Source of the DNA: Planctomycetaceae bacterium
Lineage (GTDB): Bacteria; Planctomycetota; Planctomycetia; Planctomycetales; Planctomycetaceae
Length of the DNA stretch: 37,933 nt
Assembly: GCA_029259815.1 (NCBI GenBank)
Contig: JAJDEJ010000141.1
Location: 1 to 37,933 of the forward strand
Direction of reading: 5' to 3'
Below, piece by piece: positions 8,445 to 16,681 of the stretch. Position 1 is the stretch's first letter. Every line of letters starts with the position of its first letter. Made by a program: the position numbers and the translations under genes. The notes beneath the pieces were generated by a model that saw nothing but the letters and a program-made list of their open reading frames with translations, made no database searches and was not told where the DNA came from.

Positions 8445-10007
8445 CTACGGGAGGGACGCAGACACAGTCTGGAAGACACGGGCAAAGTAGCCAACGAGGT
8501 GGTCGGTGATCTCTTCTCGCGCCGACTCGTCAATTCCTGCAAGAGTTTTGGCAAGTCGTTTCTTGAATTCCAATTGCATCTCGCGAGCAATCTGAATTCG
8601 CTGTGCCTGTGGTGAGCCGGCACCGTGCATCGATTCTGTGAGATAGCCGACAGCGTTGCGTCCGAGCGTCATGTTCTCGATGAGCCGGAGGATGCGGACA
8701 CGATCTTCAGTCGACACATCTGCCCGGCCCTTGAGGTACTTCTCCAACAGAGGGCCGGTCTCCTCGTTGTTGAAGTCCTGCTCGGAGGGCATTGTCACGA
8801 CGAGCCCGCCGGCGAGGTCCTGGGCAAGTCGACCAATCTCGTAGGGCATCTTAGTGACATGGTGCTTACAAACGTTGGCGAGCATGTCATCGTTGATGTA
8901 TGCCCCGCTTTTCGTCTCGTGAGCCTGCCAACTCGATGCGATGCCTGTGCCGTAGATCGTCTCATTGAGGTGCGTCATCTCAACCAGTTTGTCGCGAATG
9001 TGCGACGCTTTCTCGACGCCGTTGTATTCGGCAACGGTCGCCGCCGCACCGATCAGCACGTCGCCCACGCCGCACTTGCAGACGTAACTGCGACGGTGAT
9101 AGCAGGTGAAGCGTTCGACCAGCATCGACGCGAATTCGTACTCGCCGTCCATGAAGATGAGTTCATTAGGAATGAACACATCGTCAAAAATGACCATCGC
9201 CTCCTGCCCGCCGAACTTGTCGTTGCCGGTGTCGATGCTGCCGCCCTCCATGCTTCGCGTGTCGCACGACTGCCGACCGTAGATGTACGTGATGCCTTCT
9301 GCATCGACGGGCACGGCTCCCACGATGGCGAAGTCGCGATCATCTTCGCCCAGGCGCAACGTCGGCATCACGACCATCCAGTGTGAGTTGATGCAGCCGG
9401 TTTGATGAGCCTTGGCCCCCCGGAGGTACACACCCTCCTCTGTGCGGCGGGCGATGTGCACGTACAGGTCAGGGTCCGCCTGCTGATGCGGAGCGAGACT
9501 ACGATCCCCTTTGACGTCCGTCATCGCCCCACCAATGACAAGGTTCAATCGATGCATCTCAGTCAAGAAGGATTTGAAGCGATCGTGATATTCGGTGCCA
9601 TGAGCTTCGTCGATCTCGAACGTCACCGAGTACAGCGAGTTGAACGCATCCATCCCCACGCAACGCTGAAAGCACGTCCCGGTCAACTGACCCAGTTTGC
9701 GCTGCATCTTGTTCTGCATGACGAGGTCTTGTGGACTGCCCGCAATGTGCAGAAACCGGTTGATGCGTTCGCCCGTCAATGGCGAGATGGTCGTCGCCAA
9801 GTCTGGTTCACGAACCGCGAGGGCATACGTCTCCGCAACTGCGTTGATCGAAGGCCGGATCATCGGATGATCGACCGGTTCGTCGATGAGTTCCCCAAAC
9901 AAATGTACCTTCAAGCTCCGGCCACGCAGGCTGGCGATGTACTCATCCCCGTCGGCAATCCTCATCGATGCGACTGGTGGAGCAGTGGTTTCCGATGTCG
10001 ATGACAT
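8445..10007 (-). CDS. abfD: 4-hydroxybutyryl-CoA dehydratase / vinylacetyl-CoA isomerase-like flavoprotein (HpaB family)
   Basis: This 520-residue member of the 4-hydroxyphenylacetate 3-hydroxylase superfamily resembles the 4-hydroxybutyryl-CoA dehydratase branch far more than the monooxygenases. In Clostridium aminobutyricum AbfD a [4Fe-4S] cluster is held by Cys99, Cys103, His292 and Cys299, next to FAD. Equivalent positions here are C112 and C116 in TCFQRCVGMDAF, H304 in CYHRRSY, and C310 (or C312) in VCKCGVGD. The AbfD acid Glu257 corresponds to E269 in FGGQEAMVIF and Lys300 to K311. Other family stretches are GAKAHQTG and YGRQSCDTR. The known enzyme interconverts 4-hydroxybutyryl-CoA and crotonyl-CoA through a ketyl radical and is oxygen-sensitive. 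No CoA transferase, dehydrogenase or other 4-hydroxybutyrate gene is nearby, so the physiological role is open. From memory, spacing around the last Cys is one residue shorter than in AbfD. The gene stands alone, flanked by repeats. Confidence 0.85.
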   Translation of the reverse strand: MSSTSETTAPPVASMRIADGDEYIASLRGRSLKVHLFGELIDEPVDHPMIRPSINAVAETYALAVREPDLATTISPLTGERINRFLHIAGSPQDLVMQNKMQRKLGQLTGTCFQRCVGMDAFNSLYSVTFEIDEAHGTEYHDRFKSFLTEMHRLNLVIGGAMTDVKGDRSLAPHQQADPDLYVHIARRTEEGVYLRGAKAHQTGCINSHWMVVMPTLRLGEDDRDFAIVGAVPVDAEGITYIYGRQSCDTRSMEGGSIDTGNDKFGGQEAMVIFDDVFIPNELIFMDGEYEFASMLVERFTCYHRRSYVCKCGVGDVLIGAAATVAEYNGVEKASHIRDKLVEMTHLNETIYGTGIASSWQAHETKSGAYINDDMLANVCKHHVTKMPYEIGRLAQDLAGGLVVTMPSEQDFNNEETGPLLEKYLKGRADVSTEDRVRILRLIENMTLGRNAVGYLTESMHGAGSPQAQRIQIAREMQLEFKKRLAKTLAGIDESAREEITDHLVGYFARVFQTVSASLP

Positions 10008-10101
10008 GTGATTCTCGTGACAGTGAAATCAAGGACTCGCTGAGACACCGGGAAGTCGACGGTAAAAAAACTAGTGGCTCGTTCGATCTGAGTTGACAGT
10101 T

Positions 10102-10195
10102 CGGGGTAGCGGGGTCTGAAGCGAAGCGAAAGGCCCCGGTGCGAGTGGACGCCGAACGCCAGGGCCATCCGCTTCGCTGCTGACCCTGCCACCCG
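10102..10195. repeat. Long imperfect inverted repeat upstream of the dehydratase gene
   Basis: The left arm (10102-10128, CGGGGTAGCGGGGTCTGAAG plus GCGAAGCG) pairs imperfectly with the right arm (10170-10195, containing CGCTTCGCTGCTGACCCTGC). Inside lies GGACGCCGAACG (10147-10158), the same 12-mer and orientation as at 8248-8259. It occupies the 270-base gap between polA and the dehydratase gene. No other signal was seen in that gap. Confidence 0.75.
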
Positions 10196-10277
10196 AGGTT
10201 GTTCAGCCCGTCAATTCAGGTCAGTTGATCGACTTGCGTCTTTGACGATATCGGTCTGGTGCCGACCCGACAAGGGG

Positions 10278-13010
10278 TCATACGTACGTCTTGGTCTCCA
10301 GCCAGTTTCGACCGACAGAGACGTCGACAACAATTGGGACATCGAGCGGCAGGGCAGACTCCATCTCGGTGCGGACGAGGGACACGAGGGTGTTGATCTC
10401 GTCTGACGGACACTCGAAGACGAGTTCGTCATGAATTTGTAGCAACATGCGGGCCGGCGACTTGTCGTTTCGCAACCTTGCATACACGTTGAGCATGGCC
10501 TTTTTGATGAGGTCGGCTGCAGAGCCCTGAATCACCGTGTTGACGGCTGTGCGTTCGGGGAGGTTCAGGTTGCGGTAACGTTCCTCGCGAATGCCGGTGA
10601 TCTCGCGGCGGCGGCCGAGAATTGTCGTCGCGTAGCCTGAGCGGTGGCACTCTTCGAGCGTCTCGTCGATGAAGCGGGCGACGCCGGCGTACTTGGCGAA
10701 GTAGTCGTCGATAAAGGCTTCGGCGGACTCCTTCTCGATGCCGAGTGCATTGGCGAGACCGAAGGCAGTTTGACCGTAGATCACTCCGAAGTTGACCGCC
10801 TTGGCGACACGCCGCATGTCGCTGTCAACGTCGTCCGGGTCGACGCCGTAGACCTGAGCGGCGACTGAACGGTGGATGTCTTCCCCTTCGCGGAAGGCAT
10901 GTTGGAGCGCAGGGTCCTGACAGAAGTGGGCAAGGATGCGGAGTTCGATCTGGGAGTAGTCCATACAGACGAGTTGCCAGTCGTCTGTGGTGGCATCGAG
11001 TTCCGCTTCCTGACGGGCGCGGCTAGTGGGCGATGGGACGAACGCGCGGCGGATCTGACGGCCCTCTTCGGTTCGAATCGGGATGTTCTGCAGGTTCGGG
11101 TCGCTCGAAGCGAGACGTCCGGTCGCGGCTGAGGTTTGGGAGAACGATGTATGGATGCGGCCTGTCTCTGGATTGACCATGGTGGGCAGGGCATCGAGGT
11201 AGGTCCCCTTGAGCTTGGTGAGTTGTCGGTGCTCGATGATTTTCGCCGGCAGAGGATGTTCGGCGGCGAGACGGGTGAGGACTTCCTCGTTCGTGGAGGC
11301 ACCCGTCTTGGTGCGTTTGATGACGGGCAGTCCCAGTTCTTCGAACAGCACCTTGGCAAGCTGCTTGGGTGAGTTGAGATTGAACTCGTGACCGGCAGCG
11401 TCATAGATCTGATGCATCAGGGCATCAAGCCGTCCGATGAGAGCATTGCTTTGCCGCTTGAGTTCATCGACATCGACCGTGATGCCGTTGTACTCCATCT
11501 CGGTGAGTACACTGATCAACGGGCGTTCGAGGTCCCAATAGAGATCCCAGAGGTTTTCGCTTTTGAGTTCATCTGTGATGATGTCGGCCACTTGCCAGGT
11601 GATGTCCGCATCCTCACTCGCGTACTCAGCAGCACGGTCGACTTCGACCTCGAACATTTTGAGCTGCTTTTTCCCTTTACCGATCAGCTCGCTGATGGGA
11701 ATCATCTTGCGGGAGAGGTGTCGCTTTGCAAGGTCGTCCAAGGAGTGCCCGCGAGCGCCGGCGTCGAGGAGATAGTCGCCAATCATGGGATCCATGCCGA
11801 CGCCGTCGAGCGTGACGCCCGCTCTCTTCAGAACGAGCATGTCGTACTTGATGTTTTGATTCACGACCTCACGCTCCGGGTCTTCGAGGAATAGCCGCAG
11901 CGTTTCGAGGACCGTGTTGTGATCGAGCACGGATGTGCCAGGGGGCCCGGCGACGGGGATGTAGTGGCCGTGATTGGCTTCCCAGCAGAAGGCCCAGCCG
12001 ACGATGTCCGCTCGCAGGGGGTTCTGACTCGTTGTTTCGAGATCAACACAAAACTGTTGTTGCTCCGATAACTCGGCCACGAACTTGGCGAAGGCGTCTT
12101 CCGTGTCGATGGTCTCCCACCTGCGTTCGGTGTCGCGGGCGTCCTTGACCTTCGACTCGGAGAGGTCAGTCCGCATCGCGTCGGCGTAACGGCGGAAGCC
12201 GAAGTCCTCAAAGAGATCGAGCAACTGCGGTCGGTTTGGCTCGCTAATGAGGGCCGCGTCCCAGTCATAGTCGAGGTCGAGATCGGTCCGCAGTGTGACG
12301 AGGTCCCGGCTCATGCGCGCCTGGTCGGCGAACGTCTTGAGGTTCTCGGAGAGTTTCTTCCCTGGAGCCTGATCCGCATTAGCAAGGATGTTGTCGAGGG
12401 TGCCATACTTTTCGATCAGAGCCGATGCCTTCTTGGGGCCGACGAGGGGGACGCCGGGGACATTATCGACCGAGTCGCCCACGAGGGACTGGAAGTCGAT
12501 GACCTGCTCCGGGGTGATGCCCCATTCACCAAGGAGGTGGCCTTCATCCTGAAACTCGCGTTTGCGAATGTTGTACATCTGCACGCGCGGACCGATGAGC
12601 TGACGGAGGTCTTTATCGTTGCTGACGATGCGGACGTCCATCCCGTCGCCAGCCGCTCGTGTGGCAAGTGTCGCAATGACGTCGTCCGCTTCCCATCCGG
12701 GGCATTGAATGATGGGAATGTTGTAGCCTTGGATGACGTCCAGAATCATCTCGATTTGCGGTCGCAGGTCATCGGGCATCTCCTCACGATGAGCCTTGTA
12801 TTGGTCATACATGGCCACACGCTCCTGCTCGTCGCTCGACTCCATTGCACAGATGAGATGCGTCGGCTCCATCTCCTTGATGAGATGCTCCAGGTCACCC
12901 GTGAACCCATACACTGCATTCGTGGGCTGCCCTCGCGTGCCCGTCATCGGCTGACGAATGGCGTAGTACACTTGGAAGATGAGCGAGAACGTGTCGACGA
13001 GGTACAACAT
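10278..13010 (-). CDS. polA: DNA polymerase I (5'-nuclease, 3'-5' exonuclease and polymerase domains)
   Basis: This 910-residue, full-length family A polymerase fills RNA-primer gaps and repair patches. The N-terminal FEN-like 5' nuclease (about 1-285) has VDTFSLIFQVYYAI, GWEADDVIATLA, VSNDKDL and a GDSVDNVPGVPLVGPKKA helix-hairpin-helix. The proofreading domain looks active, with VDLETTS (about 321), NQNIKYDML (about 385) and YASEDAD (about 466) supplying the D-x-E, D and Y-x3-D residues. In the polymerase domain, motif A is DYSQIELRILAHF (about 683), the O-helix is RRVAKAVNFGVIYG (about 732), and motif C is QIHDELVFE (about 860). The start at 13010 puts the nuclease Asp at residue 6, as expected. 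No Shine-Dalgarno is visible; the leader consists of short TGATGAG-type repeats. It is unrelated in function to its neighbours. Confidence 0.97.
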   Translation of the reverse strand: MLYLVDTFSLIFQVYYAIRQPMTGTRGQPTNAVYGFTGDLEHLIKEMEPTHLICAMESSDEQERVAMYDQYKAHREEMPDDLRPQIEMILDVIQGYNIPIIQCPGWEADDVIATLATRAAGDGMDVRIVSNDKDLRQLIGPRVQMYNIRKREFQDEGHLLGEWGITPEQVIDFQSLVGDSVDNVPGVPLVGPKKASALIEKYGTLDNILANADQAPGKKLSENLKTFADQARMSRDLVTLRTDLDLDYDWDAALISEPNRPQLLDLFEDFGFRRYADAMRTDLSESKVKDARDTERRWETIDTEDAFAKFVAELSEQQQFCVDLETTSQNPLRADIVGWAFCWEANHGHYIPVAGPPGTSVLDHNTVLETLRLFLEDPEREVVNQNIKYDMLVLKRAGVTLDGVGMDPMIGDYLLDAGARGHSLDDLAKRHLSRKMIPISELIGKGKKQLKMFEVEVDRAAEYASEDADITWQVADIITDELKSENLWDLYWDLERPLISVLTEMEYNGITVDVDELKRQSNALIGRLDALMHQIYDAAGHEFNLNSPKQLAKVLFEELGLPVIKRTKTGASTNEEVLTRLAAEHPLPAKIIEHRQLTKLKGTYLDALPTMVNPETGRIHTSFSQTSAATGRLASSDPNLQNIPIRTEEGRQIRRAFVPSPTSRARQEAELDATTDDWQLVCMDYSQIELRILAHFCQDPALQHAFREGEDIHRSVAAQVYGVDPDDVDSDMRRVAKAVNFGVIYGQTAFGLANALGIEKESAEAFIDDYFAKYAGVARFIDETLEECHRSGYATTILGRRREITGIREERYRNLNLPERTAVNTVIQGSAADLIKKAMLNVYARLRNDKSPARMLLQIHDELVFECPSDEINTLVSLVRTEMESALPLDVPIVVDVSVGRNWLETKTYV

Positions 13011-13046
13011 AGTTGATGAGTTGATGAGATGAGGAGTTGATGAGAT
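13011..13046. repeat. Short direct repeats in the polA leader
   Basis: GTTGATGAG occurs three times (13012-13020, 13020-13028, 13036-13044) immediately upstream of the polA start, read on the opposite strand as CTCATCAAC. This looks like a small slippage-prone array placed where a ribosome-binding site would be expected. Confidence 0.7.
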
Positions 13047-13632
13047 GGGTACTTTGAAGGATCGGTGTCGAAGAATCCAGCAGGTCTCGAACTCTTCTGT
13101 GATTCATCCAATCATCTGTTCAACTGGCCAACTCCAATTCAACGTCGAATCGGTCCCTCACTGAACGAGATCCGCGATCTGCAGATCGACGATTCGATCT
13201 CAATCGAGTCGGAGGCGTCGCCTGAGCCTTACCGCATCGAGGAACGGGTCCTTGATGTTGATGCTTAAGCACGGCCTGCGGTCGCTCGCTTTTCATCTCA
13301 GTTCGGTCAGCGTCTCGAACATTGCTGACCGTCCACTGACAGATTGCGAGGGTCATGAGGGGACCGGTTATCCGACCTGAGTCGGTTGCGCCGACGCGTT
13401 GATCGAATCGAACACCCGTCCTCTGTGCTGCGAAGGAGAATGACTCTTTGCCAGCGGAGGGGGTGTATAGTTTTTGAGACTGGAAGAGTCTGCGCATCCC
13501 GCAACCTCCTGCAGTATTCACTATCCCAACCGTTGGCGGTTGCCCGGTTTGCAGGTTATTCCGCAAGCAGGCAGCGGTCACCCAGAAGGACGGAGTGCGC
13601 GCCGTCAGTGCGGCTGGCACAGCTGTCAATTC
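13047..13632. other. Divergent intergenic region between polA and the polysaccharide locus
   Basis: About 590 bases without a convincing gene; open frames here have no family motifs. It holds a perfect 14-bp palindrome CGATCTGCAGATCG (13175-13188) and a small stem CCGAC-CTGA-GTCGG (13372-13385). Promoters for both the leftward polA and the rightward polysaccharide genes should lie here, but I could not identify a -35/-10 pair or a sigma-54 site with confidence. Confidence 0.5.
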
Positions 13633-15018
13633 ATGGCTTACCTGCTTTTTCTGCTAGCCAATTTCGCGTTGTTCGTGCGGCCGAGTGAACTCTCGCCGCT
13701 CTTGCAGGGTGTGCAGCTGTATCTCTTCCTGATCATCGCTACGGTGATTTGCGCGGCACGACCGTTGCAGAACCAGCTCAGTCGAAAGGTCTTCATCCAA
13801 CAGCCGATCAACCTGTGCGTGATTGGTGTGCTGGTGGGAGTGGCATTGTCCCATCTGAGCCTGATGTATCTGTATGGACTGCGGACCGGCGTGATTGCGA
13901 TGTCGAAAACCGTGGTGTACTACCTGCTTGTGGTGGCGTTGGTCAACACGCCGCAGAGACTGCGACGGTTCCTGATGTGCACAGCGATCTCTGCATCCGT
14001 GATGATCGCTTTCAGTGTGAAGGACTACTTCAACTTTGTGGGCACCTGGGATGGGAATCCCACGCTTTATCAAGCCATGATTCACGATGGCGACCTCAAG
14101 GGCGACGAGGAACCTTTGCTGCGACATGTGGTCGAATTGAACATGAACGACACGACGGACACCAATTTTCACGTGTACGTCTATCGCATGCGAGGGTTGG
14201 GGATTTTCAACGATCCCAATGATGTTGCCATTCTGATTGTGGTCGTCTCGCTCATCAGCCACTTCTTCCTGACAGACAAAACAACGGGACCGATCCGTCA
14301 TGTGTGGTGGATTCCACTTTGTCTGATGGTCGTGGCGATGTATTGCACGCAGTCTCGCGGTGGTCTTCTGGCGACAGGAGTTGCGGGCACCGTCTGGCTG
14401 GCGACCCGTTACGGCGGACGTGTGGCGATGGCCCTGGGCGGAATGATCGCCATGATGATTCCCCTGGCGGCAGGACGTGCAGGTGACATCGCACTCTCAG
14501 AAGGGACGGGGCAGTCACGAATTCAACTGTGGGGGGATGGACTCGCGGAGTTGGTGTCCCCGCGACTGCTGTTCGGCATCGGCGAAGGCATGTACCAGGA
14601 GTATGCGGGACTCGTCGCTCACAATTCGTACGTCCACGCATTCGTGGAACTGGGCCTCTTCGGCGGCACACTGTTCTTCGGGTGCCTGTTCTTCCCCGCG
14701 TATGCATTCTTCAGGATGCATCGTGACAAGCTCTACATTCAGGACGAAGACTTACGCCGTTTGCGACCCTACATGGCCGCCATCCTGGCGAGTTGGTGTA
14801 TGGGGTTGTGCGCGTTGTCCCGCTGCTACGTGGAGTCGACGTACATGATCATCGGTGTCTCTGCGGCGTATATCAATCTCGCGGGCTTTTACCAATGGCG
14901 ACCGCAACCAATTGTGTTGTTCAATCGATTCAACGTCGAGCGGTGGCTGTTGTGCAGTGCCTGTCTCTTCGTTGGCTCCTTTGTCTTCGTGCGAATATTC
15001 GCACGCTACAGCGGATGA
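13633..15018 (+). CDS. O-antigen ligase / polymerase-like membrane protein (Wzy_C superfamily)
   Basis: This polytopic membrane protein of about 461 residues has some ten hydrophobic segments, beginning right at MAYLLFLLANFALF. Signatures of the O-antigen ligase/Wzy superfamily are GIFNDPNDVAI, SRGGLLATGVAG and the large periplasmic loop before AHNSYVHAFVELGLFGG, where the conserved His of WaaL-like enzymes sits. Such proteins join undecaprenyl-linked glycans, either polymerising repeat units or transferring a finished chain. Linked to a flippase and a chain-length regulator, polymerisation (Wzy role) is the likelier job. I chose ATG 13633 because the upstream in-frame codons from a TTG at 13474 are polar and unlike the family. 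It is the first gene of the locus. Confidence 0.85.
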   Translation: MAYLLFLLANFALFVRPSELSPLLQGVQLYLFLIIATVICAARPLQNQLSRKVFIQQPINLCVIGVLVGVALSHLSLMYLYGLRTGVIAMSKTVVYYLLVVALVNTPQRLRRFLMCTAISASVMIAFSVKDYFNFVGTWDGNPTLYQAMIHDGDLKGDEEPLLRHVVELNMNDTTDTNFHVYVYRMRGLGIFNDPNDVAILIVVVSLISHFFLTDKTTGPIRHVWWIPLCLMVVAMYCTQSRGGLLATGVAGTVWLATRYGGRVAMALGGMIAMMIPLAAGRAGDIALSEGTGQSRIQLWGDGLAELVSPRLLFGIGEGMYQEYAGLVAHNSYVHAFVELGLFGGTLFFGCLFFPAYAFFRMHRDKLYIQDEDLRRLRPYMAAILASWCMGLCALSRCYVESTYMIIGVSAAYINLAGFYQWRPQPIVLFNRFNVERWLLCSACLFVGSFVFVRIFARYSG

Positions 15019-15127
15019 AATTCACTTCCGAAAATGTGACGCTCAAATTTCTACCGCCGCAGCGATGGTCCGCAACTCGCGAACTTGTCTGACCTGACTC
15101 ACTTCTCTACAAACAACGACTGACTCT

Positions 15128-16615
15128 GTGACTGTTAAGATCAATGTTTTTGCCAGCTGGCTGACCCAGGTCACGGTGATGGTGATCGGCTTCTTCCTGA
15201 TGCCGTACATCCTGCGGACCATCGGGGATCAATCCTATGGCACGTGGATCTTTCTCAATGCGATTGCCGGTTACTCAGGGCTCCTGTACCTCGGCTTCGG
15301 TGAAACGATCGCTCGGTATGTCTCCAAGCATCACGCCAAACAGGAATGGGACAAGTTGAATGAGGTCGTCAGCGGTATTTGTGCCGCCTACTGTGTGAGT
15401 GGGCTGGTGGCAATCCTGGCCGCTGTCGCCGTTGCCTTGCTCGTCCCGTGGATCGGCAACTGGGAAGGCGAGACGCTCCGCGAAGTGCAGGGAGTGATGC
15501 TCATCCTGGGGACTAACGCAGCCATTTCTATTATCGGCAGCACCAACGGAGGGGTGCTGTATGGCATCCAGAGATTTGATGTTGAGAAGGGAATTCTCAT
15601 TGTCGGTCTGTTTTTCAAACTGGCACTCACTCTGCTATTCCTGTCTCGTGAGTGGTCGTTGATCACCCTCGCTCTGATCTTCGCGGCTCACACGGCTCTC
15701 GAACAACTGCTGTACTATGTCGCTGCCCGCTGGTTGGTCCCCACCTTACGAGTGCAATGGCGGCTCGTGACATGGGCAGCGATCAAGGACTCGTACGGCT
15801 TCGCCATGTTCAGCAGCATGGGGCTCGTCGCTTCGAAGCTGATTTACGACACCGACTACATCGTGATCGGACTTGCTCTCGGCCAAGTCGCCATCGTGCC
15901 CTATGCGATCGGCTCGCGTCTCTCAGAGATGATTCGTCGACCCATTTTGCAGATCGGTGAAGTGTTTCTGCCGCGGGCATCCGAGCTGCATACACAGTCC
16001 AGTCACGACATCCTGCGGTCACTTTCGGCGAGAGGGATGGGAGTGGCCTTTCTCTTGAGTGCGGGGCTGTTCATCGGTGGCGGGTACTTTGGACAGATGC
16101 TGATCAACCTTTGGATGGGACCGGAGTACCCGGAGAGTCATCTCATCTTTCTCATGCTGATCGGCTCACAAATAGTCGCCGCTCCTATCGGCATCATGCA
16201 TATGGTCCTCGTGGGGACGGGTGATGTTCGCGTGCCATCGATGATTCGGCTAGGGCAGGCGGTGTTGAACTTCGCAATCTCGTTGGTCCTCGTGCAATGG
16301 TATGGCATCTTCGGCGTCGCGGTGGGGACGTTGATCCCCATTCTCCTGATGGACCTCGGAGTGCTGCTGCCGTATGGGCTGCGTCGACTGGAGATGCCGT
16401 TGGCGTGGCTGATCCGAACTGGGATCGCACCGAACCTGTTGCCGCTAGGTGCCCTGTGGGTGTACTCGCACAGCATCTCGATGCTGCAACTCCCGGAGAC
16501 GTGGCCCGTGTTCCTTGGTGTCACCACCGGAGGTGGGGCTGTCCTTGTGCTGACGGCTGGGGCGGTCTGGTACTTCACACAACGACTCGTTGTCACCTCT
16601 GTCGCCGCTGACTGA
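15128..16615 (+). CDS. Polysaccharide flippase (MATE/MVF-type, Wzx-like)
   Basis: This 495-residue polytopic protein with about 12-14 hydrophobic segments starts at GTG 15128. The N-terminus, with FASWLTQVTVMVIGFFLMPY followed by ILRTIGDQSYGTWIFL, is the usual start of oligosaccharide flippases, including the (L)G(x)xxYG element in the first loop. Family members move undecaprenyl-diphosphate-linked repeat units across the inner membrane. It sits between the polymerase-like gene and a glycosyltransferase, as expected for a Wzx/Wzy-type pathway. The start has no evident Shine-Dalgarno but gives a normal family length. The gap to the preceding gene is about 110 bases with no obvious terminator. 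Confidence 0.9.
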   Translation: MTVKINVFASWLTQVTVMVIGFFLMPYILRTIGDQSYGTWIFLNAIAGYSGLLYLGFGETIARYVSKHHAKQEWDKLNEVVSGICAAYCVSGLVAILAAVAVALLVPWIGNWEGETLREVQGVMLILGTNAAISIIGSTNGGVLYGIQRFDVEKGILIVGLFFKLALTLLFLSREWSLITLALIFAAHTALEQLLYYVAARWLVPTLRVQWRLVTWAAIKDSYGFAMFSSMGLVASKLIYDTDYIVIGLALGQVAIVPYAIGSRLSEMIRRPILQIGEVFLPRASELHTQSSHDILRSLSARGMGVAFLLSAGLFIGGGYFGQMLINLWMGPEYPESHLIFLMLIGSQIVAAPIGIMHMVLVGTGDVRVPSMIRLGQAVLNFAISLVLVQWYGIFGVAVGTLIPILLMDLGVLLPYGLRRLEMPLAWLIRTGIAPNLLPLGALWVYSHSISMLQLPETWPVFLGVTTGGGAVLVLTAGAVWYFTQRLVVTSVAAD

Positions 16616-16681
16616 ATCCATGACACTCATCACATTGATCAATCGCGATTCGAACAATTGAGCCAAATTGTCAACCCGCTC

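Noticed and set aside
8625..9386. Long plus-strand open frame (253 codons) antisense to the dehydratase gene
   Set aside because: It mirrors codon structure of a strongly conserved gene on the other strand and has no recognisable motif. The same holds for the 200-codon frame at 9402-10004.
11388..11894. Plus-strand open frame of 168 codons inside polA
   Set aside because: Antisense to a conserved polymerase gene, with no domain or credible start.
13440..13480. TATAGT near 13467 as a -10 box for the polysaccharide locus
   Set aside because: The nearest -35-like hexamer is about 13 bases away rather than 16-18, so the pair is not credible.
13120..13629. Minus-strand frame of 169 codons in the polA/polysaccharide intergenic region
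   Set aside because: Low-complexity, Arg/Ser/Thr-rich translation without a family motif or ribosome site. It would overlap the probable promoter region.
13654..14301. Minus-strand frame of 215 codons, His/Gln-rich
   Set aside because: Antisense shadow of the O-antigen ligase-like gene; the residue bias comes from reading hydrophobic codons backwards.
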